The notes: a model not told the origin generated them from the sequence alone. A stretch of 64,000 nt of DNA from DATAGF01 sp963835685 (GCA_963835685.1 CAWIGI010000013.1:1-64000), one strand, 5' to 3'. Shown: positions 1 to 11,235, counted from the stretch's first letter. Numbers and translations are program-made.

Positions 1-1717
1 GGTCTCGCGCTCCACGAGCCGCACGCGGCGGACGACGTCGTCGGAGCCCACCACGCTCAGGTCCACGACGAGCCCGCGAGCAGGACCGGGTTCCAGTCGA
101 AGCTCGCGCGGAGGGCGACGGTGCCGGCCCCCGGCGCGGCGACCCGGATGTCCGTCTCCTCGAGCGGCGCCCCCTCGGGCGCCGCGCCGAGGACGACCGG
201 CTCACCCTGGAGCCGAGCGGCGAGCGTCGGCACCCATCCGAAGGCGCTCTCAGCCGCTCGTAGATGCGCGGGTGCTCGCTGTGCGGAGCCCGTCGTAGTA
301 GCCGGTGATCGAGAACGCCAGGGCGAACATGGCCGTCGCCAGCGCCGCGGCGACCGCCACGGCCGCGGTCGCCACACGGGCGGTCGGGCGCGCGGCGACG
401 GCCTCGCGCAGCCGCAACCACACCAGGAGCGCGGACAACGACAGCAGCGTCGCCCAGTCCACCCCGTAGCGCATCGTCGCCGAGTCGAAGGACAGGATCG
501 GGACGAGCATCACCAGCAGCGCGCCGAGCAGGAGCAGGGACGCGAGGACCATGGGCTCGCGTCCCACGCGCCGCCCAATCAGCAGGACCACCGGGGCGGC
601 GAGCGCCAGGGCGAGCAACGGCGCCGTCGCGAGCGCGCCCGCAACCGGCTCGAGGCCGGCCGAGTAGTCGGCCGACAGCGTGCCCGGGTACGACGGGGCG
701 AGGTGGGCGAACGGGAAGATCACGTCGATCGCGGGGGGGCCAGGAGATAGAAGAACAGCCCCGGCGCGAGCCGCGAGGGGTCGAGGCGGTCGAGCTCGCG
801 AGGGTTGAGCCCGGCGAGCTGGTAGCTCGACGCCGAATTCCGTCACCGAGCCGAAGCGCACGAGGTTGTAAGCCGCCAGCGCGATCAGGCACGCCGCGAG
901 CGGGCCGAGCGACCAGGCGAGCGGTCGGATCCACGCCCCGCGCCGAGCCCCGGCCAGACAGACCGGACGGCGCGGTACCAGGCCCAGGCGAACACCGGAG
1001 GGCGAGCACGAGGCTCGGTCGCGAGGCCGCCGCGAGCCCCAGCGCGAGGCTGCCGCCGGCGAGGCGCGCGACGCTGGGGCGGCTCCGCAGCGCGCCAGTG
1101 AGGGTCAGGTAGAGCGCGGCGAGGAGGCAGCAGTAGCCAGCTGCGATGGCGACCTCGTAGACCTCGGGCCGGCGGAGCAGGAAGGGCACGACGCTGGCGA
1201 GGCCGAGCATGAGGGCCGCCACGACGCGCGTCGCCAGAGAGGACTCCGGGCGGTAGCGCTGGATGAGGAAGCGCATCAGCGCGAGCGCGAACAGCAGACC
1301 GGCAGACGCCAGGAGCGCCGAGGCGAGCGCGTCGCCGGCCTCGATGCCCACGAGTCGCAGCGGCAGGTGCACGAGGACCACCGGCGCCGGGCCGAAGTAC
1401 AGGTAGTAGCGGCCCTCGAACAGCGGAGGCGTCGTGAAGGCGCAGCTCGGCGTTCTGGGCCGGGTCGTACGGATCATCGAGGGCGAGCAGCTCGGGGCGC
1501 GGATCGACCGGGAGGTGGGTCTGACCATCGAGGAACGCGTCGGCCAGAAGGTCGTAGCGCCCGAGTCCCTCGGGGCTCGAGAACGCCGTCCAGAAGTAGA
1601 GGACGCAGAGCACCAAGGCGCAGCCGGCGAGCGCCAGGGGCTCCGCGCCCGTCAGGCGGCGCGTGCGCGGACCGAGCGCGGCCCGGAGCGACGTCGCCAG
1701 ACCCGCTGGGCGGTCAC
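1..1717 (-). CDS. Polytopic membrane protein A, GT-C-like (partial, frame-broken)
   Basis: Last visible gene of the 14-gene minus-strand polysaccharide chain; it runs off the left edge. The GTG start at 1717 overlaps the stop of the upstream paralogue (GTGA). After a short N-terminus comes a membrane segment (LALAGCALVLCVLYFWTAF), then a loop with PELLALDDPYDPAQN and RLHDAS, then several hydrophobic segments and, near 250-60, a soluble C-terminal part. The DPYDP/RLHDAS loop followed by many membrane spans is what I know from uncharacterised bacterial membrane proteins resembling lipid-linked-sugar (GT-C) transferases; no catalytic residue can be assigned. Reading needs several frame changes (about 1420, 850, 740, 300, 70). 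The product is a close tandem paralogue of the next gene. Function unproven. Confidence 0.6.
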
Positions 1718-3517
1718 CCGGTCCAGCGGACCGCGCGCACGTTCGTCGCGATCCCCGGATCCGGCACGGGGCGCGGGCCCGAGTACCGCACCACGCGCCA
1801 ACGGATCCAGACATCCTGGACGCCGGCGAGGTCGAGGCCGGCGCGGACCGTCATCTCGCCCGGCTTGCGGGGATACCGGCGCGTTACCCCGTCCGTGCCG
1901 CGCACGGCGAGGACGATCCGCGAGCCCGTCCGCAGCTCCGGGTTCGGCACGAAGACCGCGCTCAGGTCAACGGTCCCGGAGCCCGGCGATGCCAGGCGCA
2001 CCACGGTCGCCCGCGACGGATGCAGCGGCCCGACCTCCAGGACGAGGGGCTCGCCTCGCAGGCGCGCTGCGAGGCTGGGGACCCAGTCGAAGGCGCTCTT
2101 CAGCCGCGCGTAGGTCTCGGGGTTCTGTGTGCGGAGGGTGTCGCCGTAGCCGGTCATGGAGAACGCCAGCCCGAAGAAGACGGCGGCCGCCGCCGCCGCA
2201 CTCGCGACGACCTGACCGCGCTGCCCCTGAGGCCACGGCCCTGCAGAGCACCCTCCACCCTCAGCCAGACCAAGAGCGCCGCGAGCATCAGCAAGGTGAC
2301 GTAGTCGACCTCGTAGCGCATCGTCGCCCCGTCGAATGTGAGCAGGGGCACGGCCATGATCAGCAAGGCGCTCGGAGGAGCAGCGAGGCGAGCATCATGT
2401 CCTCCTGGCGGTGGCCGCCGCGCGCCAGCAGCACTGGTCCCGCGAACGCGAGGACGAGGAGGGGCGTGGTCGCGAGCGCCCCGCCAACCAGCTCGAGGCC
2501 GGCGGCATACTCAAGCGTCAGCGTGCCCGGGTAGTCCGGTGTGAGGTGCGCGAAGGGGAACACGAGGTCCACGCTCGGGGGGCGAGAGAAGGTAGAAGAA
2601 GGTCCCGGGGACGAGCCGCGCGAGGTCGAAGCGGTCGAGGATGCTCGTCCTGGCGCCGCCGAGCTGGTACGTCTGGCCGAACTCGGTCAGCGGAGCCGAA
2701 GCGAACGACGTTGTAGAGCCCGAGCAGGAACAGGCACGTGCCGAGCGGAACCGACGAGGCCGCCACGCGGAGGAGGCGGGCCCGGCCGCCCCAAGGCCGT
2801 CGCGAGCGCGGAGGGCCCGGTACCAGGCCCAGCCGACGGCGGGGCGGCGAGCAGGAGGTGCGGACGCGCCCCCGCCGCAAGCCCGAGGGCGAGGCTTCCT
2901 GCCCCGAGGCGCCCGAGACTGGGCCGCGTGACGGAGCGCGCCGGTCAGCGTGAGGTAGAGCGCGAGAACAGGAAGCAAAGCCAGCCGAGATGGCCACCTC
3001 GTAGACCGCGGGGCGGCGCAGCAGGAACGGCGCGACGTTGGCGAACCCGAGCAGGACCACGGCGACCGCCCGCGTCGCAAGCGAGGTCTGCGGCCGGTAC
3101 CGCTGGACCAGGAAGCGCAGCAGCGCCAGGGCGACGAGGAAGCCGAGCGAGCAGAAGAGCGCGACGGCGAACTGGTCGAGCACCTCGACGCCGATCACGC
3201 GCAGCGGGAGGTAGAGAACGACCGGCGACGGGCCGAAGTACAGATACCAGCGGCCCTCGTAGAGACTCGCGTCGTGGAGGCGATAGGGCGGGTTTTGGGC
3301 GGGGTCGTAGGGATCGGGCAGCGCGAGCAACTCGGGCGGCGGAGGCATCCGAAAGGCGGTCTGGCCGTGGGCGAAGCATCGGTCAGCTCCCGGTAGTAGC
3401 CGTCGCCGGGACCGCCGCTGAAGGCGGTCCAGAAGTAGAACGCGCAGACGACCAGCGCGCAGATGCCCAGCCACCAAGAACTCGCGCTGAGCAGCCGGCG
3501 GCCGCGGCGAGGAGCAT
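1714..3517 (-). CDS. Polytopic membrane protein B, GT-C-like (frame-broken)
   Basis: Paralogue of the gene at 1-1717, with the same order of elements: N-terminal span (GICALVVCAFYFWTAFSGG), loop PELLALPDPYDPAQNPPYR, RLHDASLYEGRWYLYFGPSP, then a series of hydrophobic spans, the loop FPFAHLTPDYPGTLTLEYAA, the segment DGATMRYEVDYVTLLMLAALL, and a roughly 140-residue soluble C-terminal domain ending at the TGA at 1714. The start is probably the ATG at 3517, just after tylF; an in-frame continuation requires a base correction. At least five frame changes are needed (about 3500, 3370, 2990, 2570, 2360, 2160). Likely a membrane enzyme of the surface glycan, for instance transferring sugar from a lipid carrier; this is inference from context and topology. 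Confidence 0.6.
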
Positions 3518-3553
3518 CGCGCCGACCGGGCGGCGCGCGGCCCGCGGGCGCGG

Positions 3554-4350
3554 CTATGGCAGCTTGGTCACGAGCAGACTGCCCGGTCGGGAGGCACAGC
3601 GGCACCTCCGGTCGGCCGTCAGCGAAGAACTCGTCCATCGGCGCGGCGCACGCCGGGGCAGCTGGGGAAGCCGTAGTCGTCGAGCACGATCGTCCCCCCG
3701 GGCAGCAGGCGCGGGTAGATGAACTCGAGGCAGTCGCGCACGGCCGCGTAGATGTCAACGTCGATGTACGCCCACGCGAGCCGGTCGACCTCGATCTCGT
3801 CGAGGATCCCCGGGATGTAGCCCTCGTGGACGCTCGCGAAGGGGAAGGGCGCGAGCGCGCGCCTTACGTCGTCGGCCGAGGTCGGCGCGAAGTCGCCCTC
3901 CTGGAAGCGGTCGACGCCCGAGGTCGTCGTCGGCATGCCGGCGAAGCTGTCGACAAGGTGCAGCGGCCGCTCGCGGCGCCGCGTCGCGGACCGTCGTGGC
4001 CTCGAGCAGCGCCGTGCCGCCGCGGAACACCCCGCACTCCAGGAGGTCGCCGTCGAGCGCGAGGGCCTGCTGCAGCGTGCGCCAGAGGACGTAGCAGCGG
4101 TCGCGGCTCACCAGCGTGCGACCCTCGGACGCGCGCGTAGACGCGCTCGAAGGCCGGGTCGCCGAGCCAGGGCGAGTAGAGCGGCTGGTAGAGGCCCTCG
4201 TCGGGGATGCGGTCGCCGTGGGCCGCGACGCCTCGTGCGCAGGCGGAAGTAGCCGGTGCGCGCGACCAGGCGCGCGTGACCCCGACCGGCGGCGGCTGGA
4301 ACTCGCACCGGGATGAGGCCGCGCGGCGAGCGCGGCCCCAGCCGACTCAC
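3554..4350 (-). CDS. TylF/macrocin O-methyltransferase-like protein (frame-broken)
   Basis: SAM-dependent O-methyltransferase of the TylF family, which methylates hydroxyls of deoxysugars. The GTG start at 4350 overlaps the glycosyltransferase stop (GTGA). Visible pieces in order: SRDRCYVLWRTLQQAL, the SAM-site segment GDLLECGVFRGGTALL, the GYIPGILDEI segment, the metal-site region AWAYIDVDIYAAVRDCLEFI and LLPGGTIVLDDYGFPSCPG, and a C-terminus EFFADGRPEVPLCLPTGQS followed, after one base correction near 3570, by LVTKLP and a TAG at 3554. Frame changes near 4215, 4150, 3975 and 3650 are needed to join these pieces. The context (heptose and deoxyhexose genes) suggests it methylates a sugar of the exported glycan. 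Confidence 0.75.
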
Positions 4351-5621
4351 GCGCTGCCCGTGCTCACCCTCGGCCCGCCAGCGGCCCGCGGACGCGCGCC
4401 GCTCACGGTCGCCGCGCGCGCGCGCCCGAGCATCTGCAGCAGGATCGCGAAGGTGAAGGTCTGGAAGCCGAGGACGATCAGCAGCAGGCCGAGGACCCCG
4501 GGGTAGGAGAGGTCGGTCAGGCGGAAGCCGTTGCTGATCCAGTCCGCCAGCAGGATGCCGTCGAGGACGACAGCCCGGCGAGCATCGAGCACCGCCGCGG
4601 CGAGGCTGCCGCGGTCGATGGTCAGCGGCGCGCAGCGACGCGGTCGGTGAAGCGCGGGTCGAAGTTGTAGTGGACGCGCGCGAGCACGCCCAGCTGGAGC
4701 GCGCTGTAGCCGAGCAGTGGTCAGCGCCAGCCCGAGCAGCATCAAGTGCAGGTCCAGCCCGAGCCGCCGATCTCGACCGGGCCGGCCGCAAGCAGCCGCG
4801 ACAGCACCAGCCCGAGCAGGAGCAGCGACCAGGCCCGGGCACGATGAGGAAGAAGTCCGGGCGCGTAGAGGAACATCACGCTGAGGTTGCGCCAGCCGGC
4901 GGCCCAGGGCGACCACCAGCCGAGCCGCTTGTGGTGGCTCTCGCGCCCCTCGCGGTCGCTGGTAGAAGCGCACCGGCACCTCGGTCGTGCGCAGGCGCAG
5001 CTTGGCCGCCTTGATGACCATCTCGGAGGCGTACTCCCACGACTGGCTCTGGAGGTCGATGCGCCGAGCGCGTCGCGCGGTCATCGCCCGCATCCCGCAG
5101 TGGATGTCGCTGAAGCGCGTGCGGTACATGCGGTTGAGGATCCAGGTCGTCAGCGGGGTGCCGAAGAACCGGTGCAGCTTCGGCATCGCGCCGGGCTCGA
5201 TGTAGCCGCGGAAGCGGCTGCCCATGACGAACTCGTAGCCCCGGCGAGCGCTCGACGAAGGGCCGGATCTCGCGGAAGTCGTAGGTCAGGTCGCAGTCGC
5301 CCATGATGATCCAGTCGCCGCGGATGTGGGGCATCGCGTCGATGTAGGCCCGCCCCAGGCCGCGCTTGGGGACGCGGAGCACGCGCGCGCCGCGCTCCTC
5401 GGCGATCTCGGCCGAGCGGTCGGTCGAGCTGTCGACGATCACGATCTCGCCCTCGACGCCCGCGCGCTCGAGCCCCTCGTGGCACCAGTCGACGAACTCG
5501 CCGACCGTGAGCTCCTCGTTGAGGCACGGGGTGACGATGGAGACGTAACCCGGGATCGGGCTCGGCCGCGCCTGGCACCTCGGGGGCGGGCGCGTCGCGC
5601 TCGGGCGGTCGGGGCGCTCAT
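4347..5621 (-). CDS. Family 2 glycosyltransferase with C-terminal membrane region (frame-broken)
   Basis: GT-A fold transferase resembling polyprenyl-phosphate sugar synthases (DPM1/GtrB type), probably charging undecaprenyl phosphate with a sugar at the inner face of the membrane. The ATG at 5621 overlaps the stop of the upstream methyltransferase (ATGA). Seen: YVSIVTPCLNEELTVGEFV, EIVIVDSSTDRSAEIAEERG, a GLGRAYIDAMPHIRGDWIIM segment with the metal-binding acidic stretch GDCDLTYDFREI, then MGSRFRGYIEPGAMPKLHRF and NRMYRTRFSDIHCGMRAMTA, and finally at least two hydrophobic regions before the stop at 4347. Frame changes at about 5235, 4960 and between 4850 and 4580 interrupt the reading. Donor and acceptor unknown. 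Confidence 0.8.
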
Positions 5622-6374
5622 GACGTCCGGCTCGCGCCGCGGGCCCGGGCCTGCGACGATCGCTCGTCCCCGGAGCGGAAGAGGTCGTTGACATAGAAAA
5701 GGCGGAAGAGGGCATCCGAGACGAGCCTCGCCCGGCCCCGTAGGCGTCGCCGCCGCCGAATGCGTCGTAGACGCGCTCTGCCGGGCGCTGATCGCCGAGC
5801 CGGTAGAGCGAGTGGAACGGGAACCCCCAGCGCGCGCACCGCCAGCGGCCGGCAGCCTGCCGCCTCGAGCTCGGCGATGAGCTCGGGCCGGCGAAGTGCG
5901 TGCCGTCGGCCGGACCATCCGGTCCACTGCGCGCAGGACCCTGCCAGCGCGGGCACCGTGATGCAGCACGTAGCGCCGCGCCATGCGGACGCCAGGTTCG
6001 CGACTCGCCGCGGGCCAGTCTCGGGATGTGCTCGAGCACCTCGGAGCAGATGACGGGTCGATCGGCGCGCCCGGCCAGGCTCCTCGCAGGGTCGAGCACG
6101 CGGCAGCTCCCGCGCACCGGCTGCGGCGAGGGCGTCCATCGGCGGTCCGAGAGGTCGCAGCCGTAGGTCTCGAGGCCGAGCCGGCGCTGGAGCTCCTCCA
6201 GGAGGTATGGCTGACCGCAACCGGCGTCGAGGCAGTCGCGCACCCCCAGCGGCGGACGATGTTCACCACGAGCCGCCGGCGATGCCGCGGCGCCGGGCTG
6301 CGCCGGTGCACCTCGTCCCAGCCGAGGACGACGTTCGCCGGATCCGCAAGGCCGGGCGCCGGCTGGTCAGCCAT
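5618..6374 (-). CDS. Class I SAM-dependent methyltransferase (frame-broken)
   Basis: The ATG at 6374 is preceded by a GAGGAGG-like site inside the end of the epimerase gene. The SAM-binding motif I reads CLDAGCGQPYLLEELQRRLG, with the acidic end of strand 2 at GCDLSD and the CSEVLEHIP segment typical of motif post-I in Methyltransf_11/23 proteins. The C-terminal half carries a helix-rich tail ending RLFYVNDLFRSGDE and then a TGA at 5618 overlapping the glycosyltransferase start. Frame changes near 6260, 6165, 5970 and 5900 are needed. The substrate is unknown; placement between the sugar epimerase and glycosyltransferase suggests a sugar or lipid-linked sugar. Confidence 0.7.
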
Positions 6375-7340
6375 GGGCGGCCTCCTCCGCACTCGACCTG
6401 GGCGATCATCGCATCGATCGACGCGGCCATCGCCTCGCGCGAGGTGCGCGGCGTTGGCCCACCCGAGCGCCCGGGCGCGCGAGCTGTCGAAGCGCACGAC
6501 TGGGACGTCGCCCTTCCAGCCGCGCGCGCCCTCGCCGAGGCGGTACTCGACGCCCTCGAGGCCCAGCCGCTCGGCCACCAGGTCGGCGATCTCGAGCACC
6601 GTCAGGTAGTCCTCGGTGGCGACGTTCAGCACCCGCGTCGGCGGGCCCGCCTCGGGGAAGAGGCCGGTCAGGGCGTCGACGACGTCGTCGACGTGGACGT
6701 ACGACTTGCTCTGGCTGCCGTCGCCGAGGATCGTCGAGCTCGGCCGGGTCGTCGCGCAGGCGGCGGATGAAGTCGTAGGCCACGCCGTGGGTCTGGTTCG
6801 GCCCGACCACGTTGGCGAAGCGCAGCATCAGCGCGCGGATGCCGAACATGTGGCAGTAGGCGCTGATCATGGCCTCGCAGCCGAGCTTGGAGGCGCCGTA
6901 GGGCGAGATCGGCCACAGCGGGCAGGTCCTCGTGCACCGGCAGGTCGCCGACGTCGCCGTAGACGCCGCTGCCCGACGCGTAGGTGAGCCGCCGCACGCC
7001 GCCGCGCCGCATCGCCTCGAGGACGTTGTTGGTGAGGAAGGTGCCCTCCCAGAAGTTGACCGAGGGGTCGGCCATCGCCTTGGCGATGTCGGGGTTGGCG
7101 GCGAAGTGGAAGACGTGGTCGGCGCCCGCCATCGCGTCGGCCAGCGGCGTCCAGGTCCTTCAGGTCGCCGCTGCACGAGCGCGCACGCGGTCGTCGTCGA
7201 GCGCGTCGCCGAGGTGCTCGGCGCGGCCCGAGGTGAGGTTGTCGTAGACGATGACCGCGCGCCGCCGGGTCGTCGGCCAGCCGCCGGGTGACGTGGCTGC
7301 CGATGAAGCCGGCGCCGCCGGTGACGAGGTAGGCGGTCAC
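6367..7340 (-). CDS. NAD-dependent epimerase/dehydratase, extended SDR (frame-broken)
   Basis: Extended short-chain dehydrogenase acting on nucleotide sugars. The GTG at 7340 overlaps the upstream methyltransferase stop (GTGA). N-terminal Rossmann motif TAYLVTGGAGFIGSHVTRRL; then DHVFHFAANPDIAKAM, the catalytic serine region RRLTYASGSGVYGDVGDLP, the active-site YxxxK as SPYGASKLGCEAMISAYCHM, and RFANVVGPNQTHGVAYDFI. The C-terminal substrate part includes RVLNVATEDYLTVLEIADLV. The stop is probably the TGA at 6367 after one base correction. Frame changes near 7250, 7145, 6920, 6735 and 6400. It is a paralogue of the epimerase at 10261-11235; 4-epimerase or related activity is likely but the substrate cannot be read from sequence. 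Confidence 0.8.
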
Positions 7341-8258
7341 GCCGGCCGCTCCAGCACGAGGGCGTGGCGGATGCCGCGCCGCGGCCGGGCGCCCCGGCGC
7401 AGCAGCGCGGCCTCGAGGCGGAACGCGGCGCGCGCGAGCGGCGACGCCGACGAGCGGGCGATGTCGCGCTCCACCCGCGCCGCGGCCTCGCCGGGCGCGA
7501 GCCGGCGGCGCCGGTTGCGCGTCTTCACGGCCCAGAAGGCCGGGTAGACCACGCTGCCGACGGCGGTCCGCGCCACCGGCGCCAGGCCCGCCGCGCGGGC
7601 CCTGGCCGGCCAGCTCGTCGCCGGCCGTAGCGCCGCTCGTGGCGCAGGTGGGCGTCGTAGTAGTCGTAGAGGCGCGGGTTGGCGGGCACGACGACCACGG
7701 CCCGCCCGCCGGGCCGCAGCACGCGGGCGAACTCGGCCAGCGCCGCGCGCGTCGTCGGGCAGGTGCTCGAGCAGGTTGAGGGCCACCAGGGCGTCGGCCG
7801 TCCCGTCGGCGAAGGGCAGGTCGGTCGCGCTGGCGTGGAAGAGGGCGGCGCCGGGCACGGCGGCGTGGGCCGCCGGGCAGGCCCGACGCCTCGGCGTTGA
7901 CGCCGGCCAGCGGCGGCGCCCGGCCACTCGGCGCGCAGGTCGGCCAGCAGGTGGCCCGAGCTGCAGCCGACGTCGACCAGCGACGGGCGGGCGCCGAGGC
8001 GCGCGCCCCGCAGGGCGGCGACGGCCGCGGCGCGCGTGAGCACGTCGATCGGGTGCTCCAGGCTGGACTCGACGTGCAGCGCCTCGAGCTCGGCCGACCA
8101 GCCCGCGGCGCCGGCGTCGAGGTAGGCGAGGAAGGGCGCCGGCGCCGCCGGCGCCGTCGACGACCCAGCCGCCGTCGAAGGCCGGCGCGGCGTCGCGGCC
8201 GGGCGGCGGGCGCAGGCCGGCGAGCAGGGCCGGGGACGGCGACGGCCACCGCGCTCAC
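7337..8258 (-). CDS. Class I SAM-dependent methyltransferase (frame-broken)
   Basis: The GTG at 8258 overlaps the stop of the oxidoreductase gene (GTGA). After a low-complexity N-terminus, the segment ELEALHVESSLEHPIDVLTR precedes SAM motif I (RPSLVDVGCSSGHLLADL). Further motifs: ATDLPFADGTADALVALNLL with EHLPDD, and ARVLRPGGRAVVVVPANPRL followed by YDYYDAHLRHERRYG, the pattern of Methyltransf_11-type enzymes. The C-terminus contains VYPAFWAVKTRNRRRRLAPG and ends ALVLERPA. Frame changes near 8155, 7920, 7880, 7755 and 7610. Probably modifies a sugar or carrier-linked glycan; the target is unknown. Confidence 0.7.
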
Positions 8259-9272
8259 CCGCCCACCGCGGGCGGTCGCGGCGGCGCGCGCGCCGGTAGG
8301 CCTCCTCGGCGCAGGCCAGGCCGTAGCGGGCCGACTCGAGGTCGCCGAGCAGCGGCGGCGCGGCCGGGTCGAGCGAGCGCCGCCCGGAAGTGGGCCCACT
8401 CGGCCTCCCAGGACCGGTCGGCGGCCGGGTAGGCGACCTCCTCCAGCTCGGGCGGCCCCATCTCGGGCCGCATGCGCCAGATCCGCAGCGTCTGGGGGCC
8501 GTAGGAGCCGGCGAGGCCGCTGACCGCGAGCTTGGTGGTGCGCGTGTAGACGTCGAGCGCGAACTCGTTCTTCCACTCCGACCAGCTCACGTGGAAGGTC
8601 GAGAAGGGGCCCGGCGCCGCCGGGCTCGGCGAGCGTGAGCACGGCGTTGTCCTCCACCGGCATGTCCCAGTAGCTGGTGCGCAGCAGCGCCGAGTGCAGC
8701 GGCAGCGGCCCGAGCAGCCAGTGGCTGAGGTCGAGCAGGTGCATGCCCTGGTCGAGCAGCTCGCCGCCGCCCGACACCTCGGGCACGGCGCGCCACTCGC
8801 GGTCGTAGCCGAGCCGGCCGCCGTGGCCGTAGCGGGCGCGCAGGTACATCGGCTCGCCGTGGAGGCCGTCGCGGACCTCGCTGATCGGCCCGCATGATCC
8901 CGGGGTGGAAGCGGTGGTTGAAGCCGACCTTCACCCGCCGCCCGGCGGCCGCCGCGGCGGCGGCGATGCGGTCGACCTCCTCGACCGTGCGCCCGGCGGG
9001 CTTCTCCACCAGCACGTGGGCGCCGCCCTCGAGGGCCCGGCAGGCCGCGCCGGCGAGCGCGTCGTGGGTGGTGGCCACGACCACGACGTCGGGCCGGTGC
9101 TCGCAGCACCGCGTCGAGGTCGGGCACGGCCCGGGCGCCGGTCTCGGAGGCGAGCACCTCGGCCCGGGCCGGGGTCGGCGTCGCACACCGCCACGGCGCG
9201 GTCGTCGCCGAGGGCGGCGGCGCGCTTGCGCCCCATCAGGCCGCAGCCGACGATGCCGACCGACAGCGCCAT
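8255..9272 (-). CDS. Gfo/Idh/MocA-family oxidoreductase (frame-broken)
   Basis: NAD(P)-dependent dehydrogenase of the glucose-fructose oxidoreductase family. The ATG at 9272 shares a base with the stop of the kinase gene (TGATG). Rossmann motif SVGIVGCGLMGRKRAAALG; then DVVVVATTHDALAGAACRAL and the conserved catalytic-lysine loop ALEGGAHVLVEKPAGRTVEE. The C-terminal sheet domain contains KVGFNHRFHPGI, GGGELLDQGMHLLDLSHWLL and SAADRS-like tail elements before the TGA at 8255. Frame changes near 9180, 9110, 8890, 8620 and 8385. Members oxidise sugar hydroxyls on nucleotide-activated or free sugars; here it would modify a heptose- or hexose-derived precursor, which is inference from neighbours. 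Confidence 0.8.
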
Positions 9273-10264
9273 CACGCGTACTCCTGGCCGAAGCAGCCGT
9301 GGAAGTCGAAGCCGAACCGCACCTCGGGCGCGCCCGGCGCGCCGCCATGACCTCGCGCACCGGGCCCGGCTCGGGCGCGTAGAGCAGCAGGAAGCCGCCG
9401 CCGCCCGCGCCGACCAGCTTCCCGCCGACCGCCCCGGCGCCCCGGGCGCGCTCGTAGAGCTCGTCAACGCGCCCGGTGGTCATGCCGGCCGAGCCGCGCG
9501 CGCTTGTTGAGCCAGTGCTCGTGCATCAGCAGCCCGTAGGCCGTGAGGTCGCCGGCCTCCAGCAGCGCGCGGCTCTCGAGGCCGATCTCCTTGGTGCGGT
9601 CGAGGTTGGCGACCATGGTCGCGTCGAGGCTCGCGGGTGCGCTCGTCCTGGTCCTGGAGGATGTCGGTGGCCTTCCGCGTCTCGCCGGTGAAGAACAGCA
9701 GGAAGCCGTCGCTCATCCCCTGCAGGGTCTCCGGCGAGAGCCGCAGCGGCTCGACGGTGACCGTGTCGTCCTGGTTGAAGGTGTAGGCGCAGATGCCTCC
9801 GTGGGCGGCGACGTACTGGTCCTGCTTGCCCGAGGGCTCCCCGAGCACGTCGATCTCGATGTGGCAGGCGGCCTCGGCGATCGCCTCCGGGGTGCTCGAC
9901 ATCCGGCCCCCGAGGCTGCAGCGCCTTCAGCAGGCAGACCGTGAACGCGCCCGACGAGCCGAGGCCCGTGCCGGCCGGGATGTCGGCCACCGACGCGATC
10001 TCGAGCGGGCTGCCGCTGCCAGTGGCGGCAGAGCGCCTCGCGCAGGATCGGGTGGCGGATCTCGCGCGGGTCGTCGACCTCCTCGAACTCCGAGTACTTG
10101 AGGCGGAAGCGCTGCTGGAAGACCGTGTGGGTGAGCATGTAGATGTACTTGTCGATCGCGCCGGCGATGAGGAAGCCGCCGTGGGCCCGGTAGTAGGACG
10201 GCAGGTCGGTGCCGCCGCCGCCCAGCGAGATGCGCAGCGGCGCGCGCGTGAAGATCACGCTCAT
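9272..10264 (-). CDS. hddA: GHMP kinase, D-glycero-alpha-D-manno-heptose 7-phosphate kinase type (frame-broken)
   Basis: Sugar kinase of the GHMP superfamily expected to phosphorylate heptose 7-phosphate at C1, giving the 1,7-bisphosphate. The ATG at 10264 overlaps the epimerase stop (ATGA). N-terminal motif SVIFTRAPLRISLGGGGTDL with PSYYRAHGGFLIAGAIDKYI is characteristic of the HddA group; the ATP-binding GHMP loop reads DIPAGTGLGSSGAFTVCLLK; then HIEIDVLGEPSGKQDQYVAA (catalytic-region GKQDQY) and the C-terminal GGKLVGAGGGGFLLLYAP motif 3. Length about 330 residues fits the family. Frame changes near 10020, 9915, 9640, 9500 and 9340. gmhA and gmhB in the same chain support the assignment; a matching guanylyltransferase (hddC) was not found in the window. 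Confidence 0.85.
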
Positions 10265-11235
10265 CGCACCGCCCTCGCGCCGAAGACCCACTCGTTGGCG
10301 TCGAGCCAGTCGAGCGTGCGCCCGACGGCCTCGGCGATCGTGAGGCGCGGCCGCCAGCCGAGCGCCCGCAGGCGCGAGCAGTCGAGGTGGATCAGCGGGC
10401 TGTCGCCGATCCAGCCGCGCGCCCCGCCGGTGTACTCGATGCGCGGGCTCACGCCGAGGTGCGCGGTCACCGCCCGCACCGAGGTGTCGACGTCCGAGAC
10501 CTCGTCGGTGCCGAGGTTGAAGACCGCCGAGCCGGGGGCGTCGGGGCGCGAGGCGAGCAGCGCGATCGGCCTCCACGCAGTCGCCCACGTAGAGGTACGA
10601 CTTGCGCTGGCGGCCGTCGCCGAGGACGGTCAGCGTCTCGGGGTCGTCGCGCAGCGCCCGGGAGAAGTCGAACAGGTGCCCGTGGGTGTAGCGCTCGCCG
10701 AGCACCGAGACGAAGCGCAGGATCACGCCGGTGAAGCCGTAGCCCTCGCAGTAGGCCTGGATCATCGCCTCGCCGGCGAGCTTCGAGGCGCGCGTAGAGC
10801 GAGGTCTGGACCGGGAAGGGCGCGTCCTCGGGCGTCGGCGCCACCTCCGGCTCGCCGTAGACCGAGCCCGACGAGGCGAAGACGATCCGCCGCACGCCCG
10901 GCCGCCCGCATGGCCTCGAGCACGGTGAAGGTGCCGACCGTGTTCTGCTCGAAGTCGCGCGACGGGTCCTCCAGGCCGAAGCGGACGTCGGCGTTGGCGG
11001 CCATGTGGAAGACCGTGTCGCAGCCGGCCATGGCCTCGCGCAGGGCGGCGGCGTCGAGCACGTCGCCCTCGACGACCTCGCCGCGCGCCGACGGCCTCGA
11101 TCGCCCTCGACGAAGCGCCGCTGGCCGGTGGCGAAGTTGTCGTAGACGACGACCTCGACGCCGTCGGCCAGCAGCCGGTCGGCGAGGTTGCTGCCGATGA
11201 ACCCGGCGCCCGCCGGTGATGAGGACCCGCCTCAC
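10261..11235 (-). CDS. NAD-dependent epimerase/dehydratase, extended SDR (frame-broken)
   Basis: Second nucleotide-sugar SDR of the locus. The GTG at 11235 overlaps the stop of the zinc-ribbon methyltransferase (GTGA). The N-terminus begins RRVLITGG, then breaks frame; CDTVFHMAANADVRFGLEDP and NTVGTFTVLEAMRAAG follow. The serine region is RRIVFASSGSVYGEPEVAP, then SKLAGEAMIQAYCEGYG with ILRFVSVLGERYTHGHLFDF. The C-terminal part has FNLGTDEVSDVDTSVRAVTA and ends WVFGARAVR. Frame changes near 11215, 11090, 10900, 10790 and 10565. It parallels the gene at 6367-7340 in layout. The tyrosine of YxxxK falls at a frame break around 10795, so the catalytic triad cannot be fully read. Confidence 0.8.
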
